Below are positions 26,903 through 32,449 of a DNA stretch of 32,449 bases, one piece after another (positions within the stretch are counted from its first letter, which is position 1; every line of letters begins with the position of its first letter). The stretch is taken from positions 1 to 32,449 of the forward strand of contig JAOAGP010000073.1 in the NCBI GenBank assembly GCA_026415695.1, in the 5' to 3' direction. Under the pieces are notes generated by a model that did no database searches, was not told the origin of the DNA, and worked only from the letters and a program-made list of their open reading frames with translations. Source of the stretch: Thermodesulfovibrionales bacterium (GTDB lineage Bacteria; Nitrospirota; Thermodesulfovibrionia; Thermodesulfovibrionales; Dissulfurispiraceae). A program made the position numbers and the translations under genes.

Positions 26903-27277
26903 ATGTATGCGTTAAAGGGGATATACTTTTTAAATCAGCAGATAGATGATCTCTTTGGCTCTGATGTAGAAAGGAGTGTGTCATCTTGGTTACCATCCTC
27001 TGATGTTTGTGAGACTGCTGATAGATTTGAGGTCGTGATTGAATTACCTGGTGTCAAAGAGGATGACATAGAACTTGAGGTCAAATACAATACACTCAAG
27101 GTAAAAGGTGAAAGAAGGACTACTTTTGAGGGATTTAGATACTTTCAGTTGGAAAGAGGGTATGGGGGATTTTACAGGCTGTTTATCTTCCCTACTGACA
27201 TAAGTAAAAATTTAATAACAGCAAGGCTTAAAGACGGAATACTCTATATTGAGGTAGATAAGAATAAAAAAGTGTGA
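26903..27277 (+). CDS. small heat shock protein (Hsp20/alpha-crystallin)
   Basis: ATP-independent chaperone that holds unfolding proteins. It has 124 residues: a short N-terminal arm (1-32), then the alpha-crystallin domain (about 33-122) with ELPGVKEDDIELEV, LKVKGERR and the closing ARLKDGILYIEV (about 107-118). It ends right after VDKNKKV, so the usual C-terminal tail with the I-x-I/V oligomerisation motif is absent, which would weaken large oligomer assembly. There is no Shine-Dalgarno sequence before the ATG; an AAAGGGG lies inside codons 4-6 and no later in-frame start fits it. It follows the pyruvate-kinase-domain gene by about 146 bases and precedes ino1 by 37. Confidence 0.85.
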   Translation: MYALKGIYFLNQQIDDLFGSDVERSVSSWLPSSDVCETADRFEVVIELPGVKEDDIELEVKYNTLKVKGERRTTFEGFRYFQLERGYGGFYRLFIFPTDISKNLITARLKDGILYIEVDKNKKV

Positions 27278-27280
27278 TTT

Positions 27281-27286
27281 TATAAT
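27281..27286 (+). promoter_or_regulatory. candidate -10 before ino1
   Basis: A perfect TATAAT four bases after the hsp20 stop, 28 bases before the ino1 start. The hexamer at -35 distance (ATAAGA) is poor, so readthrough from hsp20 may also supply ino1. Confidence 0.35.
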
Positions 27287-27314
27287 TTAAGATTAGAGGG
27301 GATAGGTAGGTTTT

Positions 27315-28421
27315 ATGGGCAAAATTAGGATCGCTATTGCAGGAGTTGGAAATTGTGCAAGCTCGTTGATACAAGGGATTAATTATTACAGGGAATTAGG
27401 AAGCAAGGGAAAGGATCACACATCTGGGCTTATGCATTATAACCTTGGTGGGTATCTTCCATCAGACATTGAGGTGGTATGTGCATTTGACATTGATGTT
27501 AGAAAGGTTAAAAAACCTCTAAAGGAGGCAGTATTTGCAAAACCAAACTGCACAAAGGTCTTTTGTGAAAACATAGAGACATCTGAAAATGTAATAGTTC
27601 AGATGGGTGAGATACTTGATGGTGTGTCCTCTCATCTTTTTGATTATCCGGAGGATCAGCGTTTTATTCCTTCTAATGAAAAACCATGTGATGTGGTCAA
27701 AGTATTGAAGGATAGTGGTGCTCAAATGCTTATCAACTACTTGCCTGTAGGTTCAGAGAAGGCAACGCGTTTTTATGCAGAGTGTTGTCTTGAGGCAGGG
27801 GTTGGGTTTGTCAATTGTATGCCTGTTTTTATCGTATCTGATGATGATTGGGCAAAGAGATTTGAGGCTAAAAATATACCAATACTTGGAGATGATATAA
27901 AGGCACAAATCGGTGCGACAATAGTTCATCGTTGGCTTACAAAACTCTTTATGGATAGGGGTATCCACATAGACCATACTTACCAACTGAATGTTGGTGG
28001 CAATACCGATTTCCTCAACATGCTAAACCACAATAGGCTTAAATCAAAAAAGATATCAAAAACTGAGGCAGTAAGATCCCAGATTAGTCACAGCATCTCA
28101 AACGATGACATACACATAGGCCCTTCAGACTATGTGCCTTGGATGAAGGATAACAAGGTATGTTTCTTAAGGATTGAAGGTAAAGGATTTGGAAATGTCC
28201 CGATGAATATTGAGTTGAGGCTTTCGGTGGAAGACTCTCCAAATAGTGCAGGTGTTGTTATTGATGCCATAAGGTGTTGTAAATTGGCTATTGATAGAGG
28301 AATTGGCGGGCAACTAATCTCACCTTCTGCCTACTTTATGAAGCATCCTCCAATACAATTTAGTGATGAAGAGGCACGGATGATGGTTGAGGAGTTTATC
28401 CAAAATAAAAGAGAGAGATGA
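27315..28421 (+). CDS. ino1: myo-inositol-1-phosphate synthase
   Basis: NAD-dependent cytosolic enzyme converting glucose 6-phosphate to 1L-myo-inositol 1-phosphate. The 368 residues resemble the short prokaryotic form (as in actinobacteria and archaea) rather than the 500-residue eukaryotic one. Seen: the NAD-binding glycine loop IAGVGNCASSL (8-18), NYLPVGSEKATRFYA (about 141-155), GDDIKAQIGAT (192-202), LNVGGNTDFLNML (225-237) and the lysine-rich KSKKISKT (243-250) of the active site. The ribosome-binding site is within GAGGGGATAGGTAGG. The next gene, a CDP-alcohol phosphotransferase, starts four bases after the stop, so the product is probably used for an inositol phospholipid. Confidence 0.93.
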   Translation: MGKIRIAIAGVGNCASSLIQGINYYRELGSKGKDHTSGLMHYNLGGYLPSDIEVVCAFDIDVRKVKKPLKEAVFAKPNCTKVFCENIETSENVIVQMGEILDGVSSHLFDYPEDQRFIPSNEKPCDVVKVLKDSGAQMLINYLPVGSEKATRFYAECCLEAGVGFVNCMPVFIVSDDDWAKRFEAKNIPILGDDIKAQIGATIVHRWLTKLFMDRGIHIDHTYQLNVGGNTDFLNMLNHNRLKSKKISKTEAVRSQISHSISNDDIHIGPSDYVPWMKDNKVCFLRIEGKGFGNVPMNIELRLSVEDSPNSAGVVIDAIRCCKLAIDRGIGGQLISPSAYFMKHPPIQFSDEEARMMVEEFIQNKRER

Positions 28422-28425
28422 TGCC

Positions 28426-28989
28426 ATGTTGAGTGCAAAACTCGGTCACATATTGGACAAACCACTTGAGCCTATAGCAAAAAAGATCAATATACATCCC
28501 AATGTGCTTACAATTACTGGTCTTGTCATTACGATTATCGCATCTGCAGTCATTCCATTTCATCTTGCTATAGGCGGTCTTCTAATCATATTAGGTGGTT
28601 TTTTTGATATGCTTGATGGAGTTGTGGCAAGGACTAATAGGATGAATACAAGGTTTGGGGCATTCCTTGATTCAACTATTGACAGATACTGTGATTCCAT
28701 AATCTTTATTTCTATCGCGTGGTATTTTTTCAATGAAGGTAATCTGTATGGGGTTTTACTAACCACAGGGGCAATGGTTGGTGCACTATTGATAAGTTAT
28801 GTCAGGGCGAGGGCTGAAGGATTAGGGATTGAGTGCAAGGTTGGGCTCATGGAAAGACCCGAGAGGATAGTCCTTTTATCCTTTGGGTGTATAAGCGGAC
28901 TGATATTGTATGTGATGGCGATTGTATTCTTACTAAATCACATGACGGTATTTCAGAGGATTATTCATGTTTATAAGTCGGAGGTTTAG
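28426..28989 (+). CDS. CDP-alcohol phosphotransferase, probable phosphatidylinositol-phosphate synthase
   Basis: Integral membrane protein of 187 residues, about six helices. The family motif is complete: D61-x2-D64-G65-x2-A68-R69-x8-G78-x3-D82-x3-D86. Given its place directly after ino1, the likely reaction is CDP-diacylglycerol plus inositol 1-phosphate to phosphatidylinositol phosphate, as in mycobacterial PgsA1. A second pgsA-like or di-myo-inositol-phosphate synthase role cannot be excluded, though the cytidylyltransferase domain fused to the latter in thermophiles is missing here. An in-frame start at 28387 lies inside ino1; I chose the ATG at 28426 because it begins at the conserved family N-terminus and has GAGAGA nearby. 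Confidence 0.8.
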   Translation: MLSAKLGHILDKPLEPIAKKINIHPNVLTITGLVITIIASAVIPFHLAIGGLLIILGGFFDMLDGVVARTNRMNTRFGAFLDSTIDRYCDSIIFISIAWYFFNEGNLYGVLLTTGAMVGALLISYVRARAEGLGIECKVGLMERPERIVLLSFGCISGLILYVMAIVFLLNHMTVFQRIIHVYKSEV

Positions 28990-28994
28990 TTTTG

Positions 28995-29003
28995 TGTTAT
29001 AAT
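28995..29003 (+). promoter_or_regulatory. extended -10 promoter of the DUF948-speE operon
   Basis: TGTTATAAT: a perfect TATAAT with the TG extension. The predicted transcript start is near 29010, 32 bases before the ATG at 29042. It is the only clear promoter before the six-gene unit that ends with speE. Confidence 0.6.
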
Positions 29004-29041
29004 GGTTGGTCTTCAAAATTTAAGATGAGAGGGGACTAAAG

Positions 29042-29440
29042 ATGGTTGACTATATCTGGGTAGTAGTGGTAAGTCTTGGTTTTTTATTCCTCATCGTTGG
29101 TTTTTTGGTTGGTATCTCAATACTGATATATGCAACTTTGGAGATCAAAAAGGCAGTAAACAGCGTAAAGTCTTTGGTTGAAAAGATAGAGACAAACATC
29201 CATCCAATCATTGATAGCACTGACTCAACTATAAGGGGTATAAAGGCTATAAGTGATGATGTAAAACACATCACCGGTAATGTCAAAAACCTATCAGAAT
29301 CTCTAACGGATTTGGCTAATAATGTTAGAGATGCAAGTAAGATGGTTGTTGAATTAAGAGAGTCTCTGTCAGTTAAGGGTGCAGGCTTAAAGGCTGGTCT
29401 TAAGACCGCTTTAGAGGTTTTATTAAAACAAAAAGGTTAA
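29042..29440 (+). CDS. DUF948 membrane-anchored coiled-coil protein
   Basis: A 132-residue protein with one N-terminal membrane helix (about 5-30) and a long amphipathic helix region (about 36-115) of the type IKAISDDVKHITGNVKNL, repeated in heptad-like fashion. This is the DUF948 pattern; proteins of this family often pair with YtxH proteins, as here, and are linked to general stress in some Firmicutes, but no molecular function is known. The ribosome-binding site AGAGGGG lies seven bases before the ATG. It is followed after 13 bases by ytxH-like. Confidence 0.8.
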   Translation: MVDYIWVVVVSLGFLFLIVGFLVGISILIYATLEIKKAVNSVKSLVEKIETNIHPIIDSTDSTIRGIKAISDDVKHITGNVKNLSESLTDLANNVRDASKMVVELRESLSVKGAGLKAGLKTALEVLLKQKG

Positions 29441-29453
29441 AGGAGGTGCAGAA

Positions 29454-29765
29454 ATGAGACACGAAGAAGGAGGCTTTAGTTCTGGGGCAATACTGCTTTC
29501 ATTTGTGCTTGGAGGTATTGTAGGTGCTGGAATTGCAATGTTACTTACTCCTCAATCAGGTCCTGAAACAAGGAGAAGGATGAGGGAATTTGTGGATGAT
29601 GTAAGGGATAAGACCACTGATTATGTATCGCATGCTAAAGAGAGGATATCAACCACGGTAGAAAAGGGCAAGGAGTTTTTTGATGAGAAAAAGTCAGCCA
29701 TTGCTACCGCATTTGAGGCAGGCAAAGAGGCATTTGAAAAGGAAGTCAGCAAACAACAGCAATAG
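29454..29765 (+). CDS. YtxH-domain protein
   Basis: A 103-residue protein with a glycine-rich N-terminal membrane helix (about 12-32) and the family signature GIAMLLTPQSGPETRRRM (about 26-43), followed by a charged helical tail containing KERISTTVEKGKEFFDEKK. The family has no defined function; it usually accompanies DUF948. It has the strongest ribosome-binding site of the operon (AAAGGAGGTG). Its stop codon touches the hypA start with no spacer. Confidence 0.82.
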   Translation: MRHEEGGFSSGAILLSFVLGGIVGAGIAMLLTPQSGPETRRRMREFVDDVRDKTTDYVSHAKERISTTVEKGKEFFDEKKSAIATAFEAGKEAFEKEVSKQQQ

Positions 29766-30110
29766 ATGCACGAGGTATCAGTTGCCCAAGCACTTTTAGA
29801 CAAGGTCATAGAAGAATGCCTTAACAGTGGCTATAAATCTGTAAGGTCTGTAAAGGTAGATATTGGCAGGGCATCAGGTGTAGTATCTGATGCCCTGTTT
29901 TTTGCCTACAATGCACTAAAGTCAGATACCATAGCAGGAGAGTCATCGCTTATCATCAACGAAATAGACATCGCTGCACGGTGTGATGACTGCCAAAAGG
30001 AATTTACAACCCAAGAGAAATATGTATATGAATGTCCTTTTTGTAGTTCTTGGAGGTTTACCATCTTAAAGGGCAAAGAACTAAATCTCATAGAAATAGA
30101 GGTAGATTAG
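29766..30110 (+). CDS. hypA: hydrogenase/urease nickel incorporation protein HypA
   Basis: Delivers nickel during [NiFe]-hydrogenase maturation, working with HypB. The 114 residues begin with the essential MHEVSVAQ (His2 is the nickel ligand) and contain the zinc site C73-x2-C76 and C90-x2-C93. It begins at the base after the ytxH stop and ends at the base before hypB, so the three are translated as a block. No hydrogenase structural gene, other hyp gene or urease gene is present in the window. Confidence 0.94.
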   Translation: MHEVSVAQALLDKVIEECLNSGYKSVRSVKVDIGRASGVVSDALFFAYNALKSDTIAGESSLIINEIDIAARCDDCQKEFTTQEKYVYECPFCSSWRFTILKGKELNLIEIEVD

Positions 30111-30767
30111 ATGAAGATTCAAGTGGTTTCAAAGATACTTGATGCAAATGAGAGGATTGCAGTTGAAAACAAAGAGGCATTTGACAGGCATCATGTGTTT
30201 GTAATCAATCTTATGAGCTCGCCGGGTGCAGGTAAGACCACACTTCTTGAAAAGACGATATCACAACTAAAGGATTCAATAAGCATTGCTGTAATAGAAG
30301 GAGATATTGCTGGAGTAGACGATGCGATGAGGATAGAGGCATTAGGTATCCCTGTTGTGCAGATAAACACAGGAGGTTACTGTCATTTAGATGCAGGTAT
30401 GATAAGGGATGCCTTCAATGAGTTTGATTTGACAAAGACGGATTTAATATTCATAGAAAATGTGGGAAACCTTGTCTGTCCTGCGGAATTTTATATGGGT
30501 GAGGATATAAAGGCGATGATTTTAAGCATCACTGAAGGTCATGACAAGCCACTTAAATACCCAACAATGTTTCAAAACTCAAGCGTTATTTTGATAAACA
30601 AGATAGACCTTAAACCACATCTTGATGTAGATATTGACAAGATAAAGACAGACATAAAAAAGCTCAATCCATCTGCAGTCATTTTTGAGGTCTCATGTAA
30701 AACAGGCGAGGGTCTTCAAGGGTGGATAGACTGGCTCAAGACAGCCTCTACATCAAAAAGGCTCTAA
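30111..30767 (+). CDS. hypB: hydrogenase nickel incorporation GTPase HypB
   Basis: SIMIBI-class GTPase that, with HypA, inserts nickel into the hydrogenase precursor. The 218 residues contain the P-loop SSPGAGKTT (36-44), the switch-type EGDIAGVDDA (63-72), the NKIDL guanine motif (163-167), and the dimer-interface metal site C91-H92 (GGYCHLDA) with C123 (NLVCPA). The N-terminal CxxCGC and histidine-rich nickel-storage segments of E. coli-type HypB are absent, the short form seen in archaea and many bacteria. Ribosome-binding site GAGGT lies inside hypA. The 3' end overlaps tadA by 46 bases. Confidence 0.95.
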   Translation: MKIQVVSKILDANERIAVENKEAFDRHHVFVINLMSSPGAGKTTLLEKTISQLKDSISIAVIEGDIAGVDDAMRIEALGIPVVQINTGGYCHLDAGMIRDAFNEFDLTKTDLIFIENVGNLVCPAEFYMGEDIKAMILSITEGHDKPLKYPTMFQNSSVILINKIDLKPHLDVDIDKIKTDIKKLNPSAVIFEVSCKTGEGLQGWIDWLKTASTSKRL

Positions 30768-31207
30768 AAGAGGCAGAAAAGGCGTTTAAAAAAGACGAAG
30801 TGCCAGTAGGGGCAGTAGTTGTATATAAAGGTAAGATAATATCAAGAGCCCACAACACAAAGGAAAAAAAGAATGATCCTACCCAACATGCAGAGTTACA
30901 AGCCATTTCAAAGGCTGCAAGGAGATTAAAAAGTTGGAGACTCAATGACTGCACACTCTATGTAACCCTTGAGCCATGCATCATGTGTGCAGGTGCCATA
31001 TTACAAGCCCGCATAGGCAGGCTTGTGTATGGGGCAGCTGACCCTAAGGCAGGTGCTGTTGAGAGTTTGTATGAGATTTGCAGTGATAGGAGATTAAATC
31101 ATCAAATAGAGGTTACATCTGGTATATTACAAAAGGAATGTTCTGACATTCTAAAAACCTTTTTTAAAAACAAACGAAGGAGGATAAAGGATGATAAAGT
31201 TTTTTGA
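30722..31207 (+). CDS. tadA: tRNA-specific adenosine deaminase
   Basis: Converts adenosine 34 of tRNA-Arg(ACG) to inosine, allowing wobble decoding. The 161 residues carry the zinc and catalytic motifs H56-A57-E58 and P85-C86-x2-C89 (TLEPCIMCAGAI), with VPVGAVVV and the C-terminal helix of the TadA family. Start choice: GTG at 30722, with GAGGG about nine bases upstream; it overlaps hypB by 46 bases but yields the expected N-terminal DSLYIKKALKEAEKA. The 3' end overlaps speE by 17 bases. Guanine deaminase-type relatives are less likely given the strict HAE/PCxxC spacing and context. Confidence 0.93.
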   Translation: MDRLAQDSLYIKKALKEAEKAFKKDEVPVGAVVVYKGKIISRAHNTKEKKNDPTQHAELQAISKAARRLKSWRLNDCTLYVTLEPCIMCAGAILQARIGRLVYGAADPKAGAVESLYEICSDRRLNHQIEVTSGILQKECSDILKTFFKNKRRRIKDDKVF

Positions 31208-32027
31208 AAAAGACCCTTATGCACCAATACAATATGTTTATGATGTCAGCGAGGTGTTGTATCAAAAAAAGAGTAAGTTTCAGGATATCTTGGTCATACA
31301 AAACCCATATTTTGGCAAGATGCTCATCCTTGATGGTGTGGTGCAAATAACTGAAAGGGATGAGTTTTTCTATCACGAGATGTTAGTCCATCCATTGATG
31401 CACGCACATCCATCCCCTCAAAATGTAATTGTCATCGGTGGTGGAGACGGCGGAACTGTAAGAGAGGTTGTCAAACATGAGACCGTTAAAAAGGTTTTCT
31501 TCATTGAGATTGATGAGGATGTCATAGAAACATCCAAGAGATTCTTTCCCTCAGTTGCTTGTTCAGTAGATGACAAGAGGGTAGAGATAAAGTGTATGGA
31601 TGGGGCAGAGTTTGTAAAGAGCAGACAAGGTGATATTGATATAGTTATAGTTGATTCAACCGATATCATCGGTTTTGCAAAAAGTCTTTTTACAGTGGAG
31701 TTTTTCAAAAATGTCAAAGACTGTCTCACAGATGAAGGCATGTTTGTAACACTATCTGAATCCCTACATTTTCACAAAGAGATGGTTGTTGAGGTGCAGG
31801 AATCTATGAAACTCATCTTTCCCATTGTTGACCTTTATAGTGCAAATATTGCCACATACGCAGGCAATTGGTGGACCTTTTCTTGTGCATCAAAAAAACA
31901 CTCCTTAAGGGATATCAAAAGACCTGTGACTGTTGATACAAAGATCTATTCAGAGGAGATACACCATCAGGCATTTCTGCCAAAGACATTTTATGAAAGA
32001 TTGATGAAAGGCAAATTGGCATGGTAA
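31191..32027 (+). CDS. speE: spermidine synthase (polyamine aminopropyltransferase)
   Basis: Transfers an aminopropyl group from decarboxylated S-adenosylmethionine to putrescine in the cytoplasm. The 278 residues show an N-terminal beta domain, then the Rossmann-like fold with GGGDGGTVRE (83-92), EIDEDVIE (106-113), MDGAEF (136-141) and the catalytic IVDSTD (153-158). It begins inside tadA with an excellent ribosome-binding site (GGAGG, seven bases before the ATG). It is the last gene of the operon before a terminator-like hairpin. SpeD and SpeA or SpeC homologues are not in the window. Confidence 0.94.
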   Translation: MIKFFEKDPYAPIQYVYDVSEVLYQKKSKFQDILVIQNPYFGKMLILDGVVQITERDEFFYHEMLVHPLMHAHPSPQNVIVIGGGDGGTVREVVKHETVKKVFFIEIDEDVIETSKRFFPSVACSVDDKRVEIKCMDGAEFVKSRQGDIDIVIVDSTDIIGFAKSLFTVEFFKNVKDCLTDEGMFVTLSESLHFHKEMVVEVQESMKLIFPIVDLYSANIATYAGNWWTFSCASKKHSLRDIKRPVTVDTKIYSEEIHHQAFLPKTFYERLMKGKLAW

Positions 32028-32042
32028 TTTAGTAATCAAGGA

Positions 32043-32078
32043 CTGACAAAATTTGTCAGATGGTGTTGTCAGGTTTTT
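32043..32078 (+). terminator. terminator-like inverted repeats after speE
   Basis: CTGACAA (32043-32049) pairs with TTGTCAG (32066-32072), a seven-base stem with a 16-base loop, followed by GTTTTT. The left arm can alternatively pair with TTTGTCAG at 32052-32059, forming a 17-base near-perfect palindrome. The first form looks like an intrinsic terminator. Confidence 0.55.
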
Positions 32079-32157
32079 GCATGGTAAGGTCTGTTGTGTT
32101 TGTATCTGTAATTGCCTTGAGATTTGGATCGTGCTGGCAAAATAGGAAGTTTTAGTT

Positions 32158-32340
32158 ATGAAAAAAATATTCTTGATAATGAATTTGATAATGTTGTTTG
32201 TCTTGGTCTCCGATGTATCATCAAAGGAAGTGCCTTTCACCCTTGAAGACAGGGACAGACTCATGAGGGTAGAGGCGAGATTGACGGAGATGGATAAGAG
32301 GTTTGAGCCATTATGGGATAGACAAACAATGATTTTCTAA
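32158..32340 (+). CDS. small exported protein, unrecognised
   Basis: A 60-residue protein with a signal peptide (residues 1-22: Lys-Lys, then a hydrophobic stretch, cleavage probably after VSS at about 22) and a highly charged helical mature part (EDRDRLMRVEARLTEMDKRF) of coiled-coil character that stops shortly afterwards. AGGAAG lies eight bases before the ATG. The mature part looks like the beginning of a longer heptad protein cut short, but no continuation is seen in other frames. I do not recognise the family. Likely periplasmic. Confidence 0.55.
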   Translation: MKKIFLIMNLIMLFVLVSDVSSKEVPFTLEDRDRLMRVEARLTEMDKRFEPLWDRQTMIF

Positions 32341-32369
32341 TCTTATTATAAAGAAGGAGAGGTGGTATA

Positions 32370-32449
32370 ATGAAATATGCGGTTATTATTATGTTTCTAT
32401 TTTTCATGGTTAATTCGGCTTATGCAGAATTAACAAGGAAAGATTTTGA
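32370..32449 (+). CDS. start of an exported protein, cut by window end
   Basis: The first 26 codons of a gene with a good ribosome-binding site (AAGGAGAGG, within 12 bases of the ATG). The residues seen are a signal peptide (MKYAVIIMFLFFM, cleavage probably after AYA at about 19) followed by ELTRKDF. The frame is open to the end of the window. It follows the preceding small exported gene by 29 bases, so they are probably co-transcribed. Nothing can be said about function. Confidence 0.6.
   Translation, partial: MKYAVIIMFLFFMVNSAYAELTRKDF

Noticed and set aside
28387-28425. Upstream start of the CDP-alcohol phosphotransferase inside ino1
   Set aside because: The extra 13 residues are out-of-frame translation of the ino1 end, and the ATG at 28426 matches the family start.
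1-32449. tRNA, rRNA, CRISPR, phage or insertion sequence
   Set aside because: No cloverleaf-like sequence, regular direct-repeat array, integrase, transposase or terminal inverted repeats were seen on reading both strands.

Overview
The window looks like ordinary chromosome from an AT-rich, flagellated, diderm (Gram-negative) bacterium. kdsC implies KDO/LPS synthesis, lgt implies lipoproteins, fliD implies a flagellum, and hypA/hypB imply a nickel enzyme. Lineage is only an inference. The mix of fliD, a standalone pyruvate-kinase C-terminal domain, an Ino1/CDP-alcohol phosphotransferase pair and an acetate-uptake operon with a cNMP-CBS-nucleotidyltransferase protein would fit a deep-branching group such as Nitrospirota or a deltaproteobacterium-like relative. 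I saw no phage, insertion sequence, CRISPR array, tRNA or rRNA. Coding density is very high, and many genes overlap by 1-46 bases.

Layout. Positions 134-3835 (+): a DgkA-PAP2 fusion, RNase R and an exported TPR protein with a decayed HtrA-like N-terminus, tightly coupled. Positions 3858-4949 (-): an HD-GYP phosphodiesterase. Positions 4950-5318: the only long stretch without a gene. Positions 5375-11358 (-): an acetate unit (cNMP/CBS/nucleotidyltransferase regulator, DUF485, ActP, Acs) with its own extended -10 promoter and a strong terminator. Positions 11491-19154 (-): universal stress protein, kinase-like protein, carB, a ChrA-type transporter and fliD. Positions 19241-20669 (-): an oxidative-stress pair (superoxide dismutase and a rhodanese-ferritin-like fusion), divergent from lgt (+, 20822-21613).

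Positions 21619-28989 are rich in envelope-lipid genes: plsY, pgsA and kdsC (-), leuA and pssA (-), then ino1 and a third CDP-alcohol phosphotransferase (+). Between them lie a small exported protein, a standalone pyruvate-kinase C-terminal domain and a short Hsp20. The lipid genes could together make phosphatidic acid precursors, PG, PS/PE and an inositol phospholipid. Positions 29042-32027 (+) form a six-gene unit (DUF948, YtxH, hypA, hypB, tadA, speE) with an extended -10 promoter in front and a hairpin terminator behind. The right edge holds two small exported proteins, the last cut by the window end.

The points most worth a second look are the inositol-lipid pair, the atypical kinase-like protein next to the stress and nucleotidyltransferase proteins, the pseudo-HtrA TPR protein, the long charged insertion in ActP, and the regulatory layout in front of hsp20. 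None of these is by itself proof of a new system. All family assignments were made by reading motifs, without database searches.
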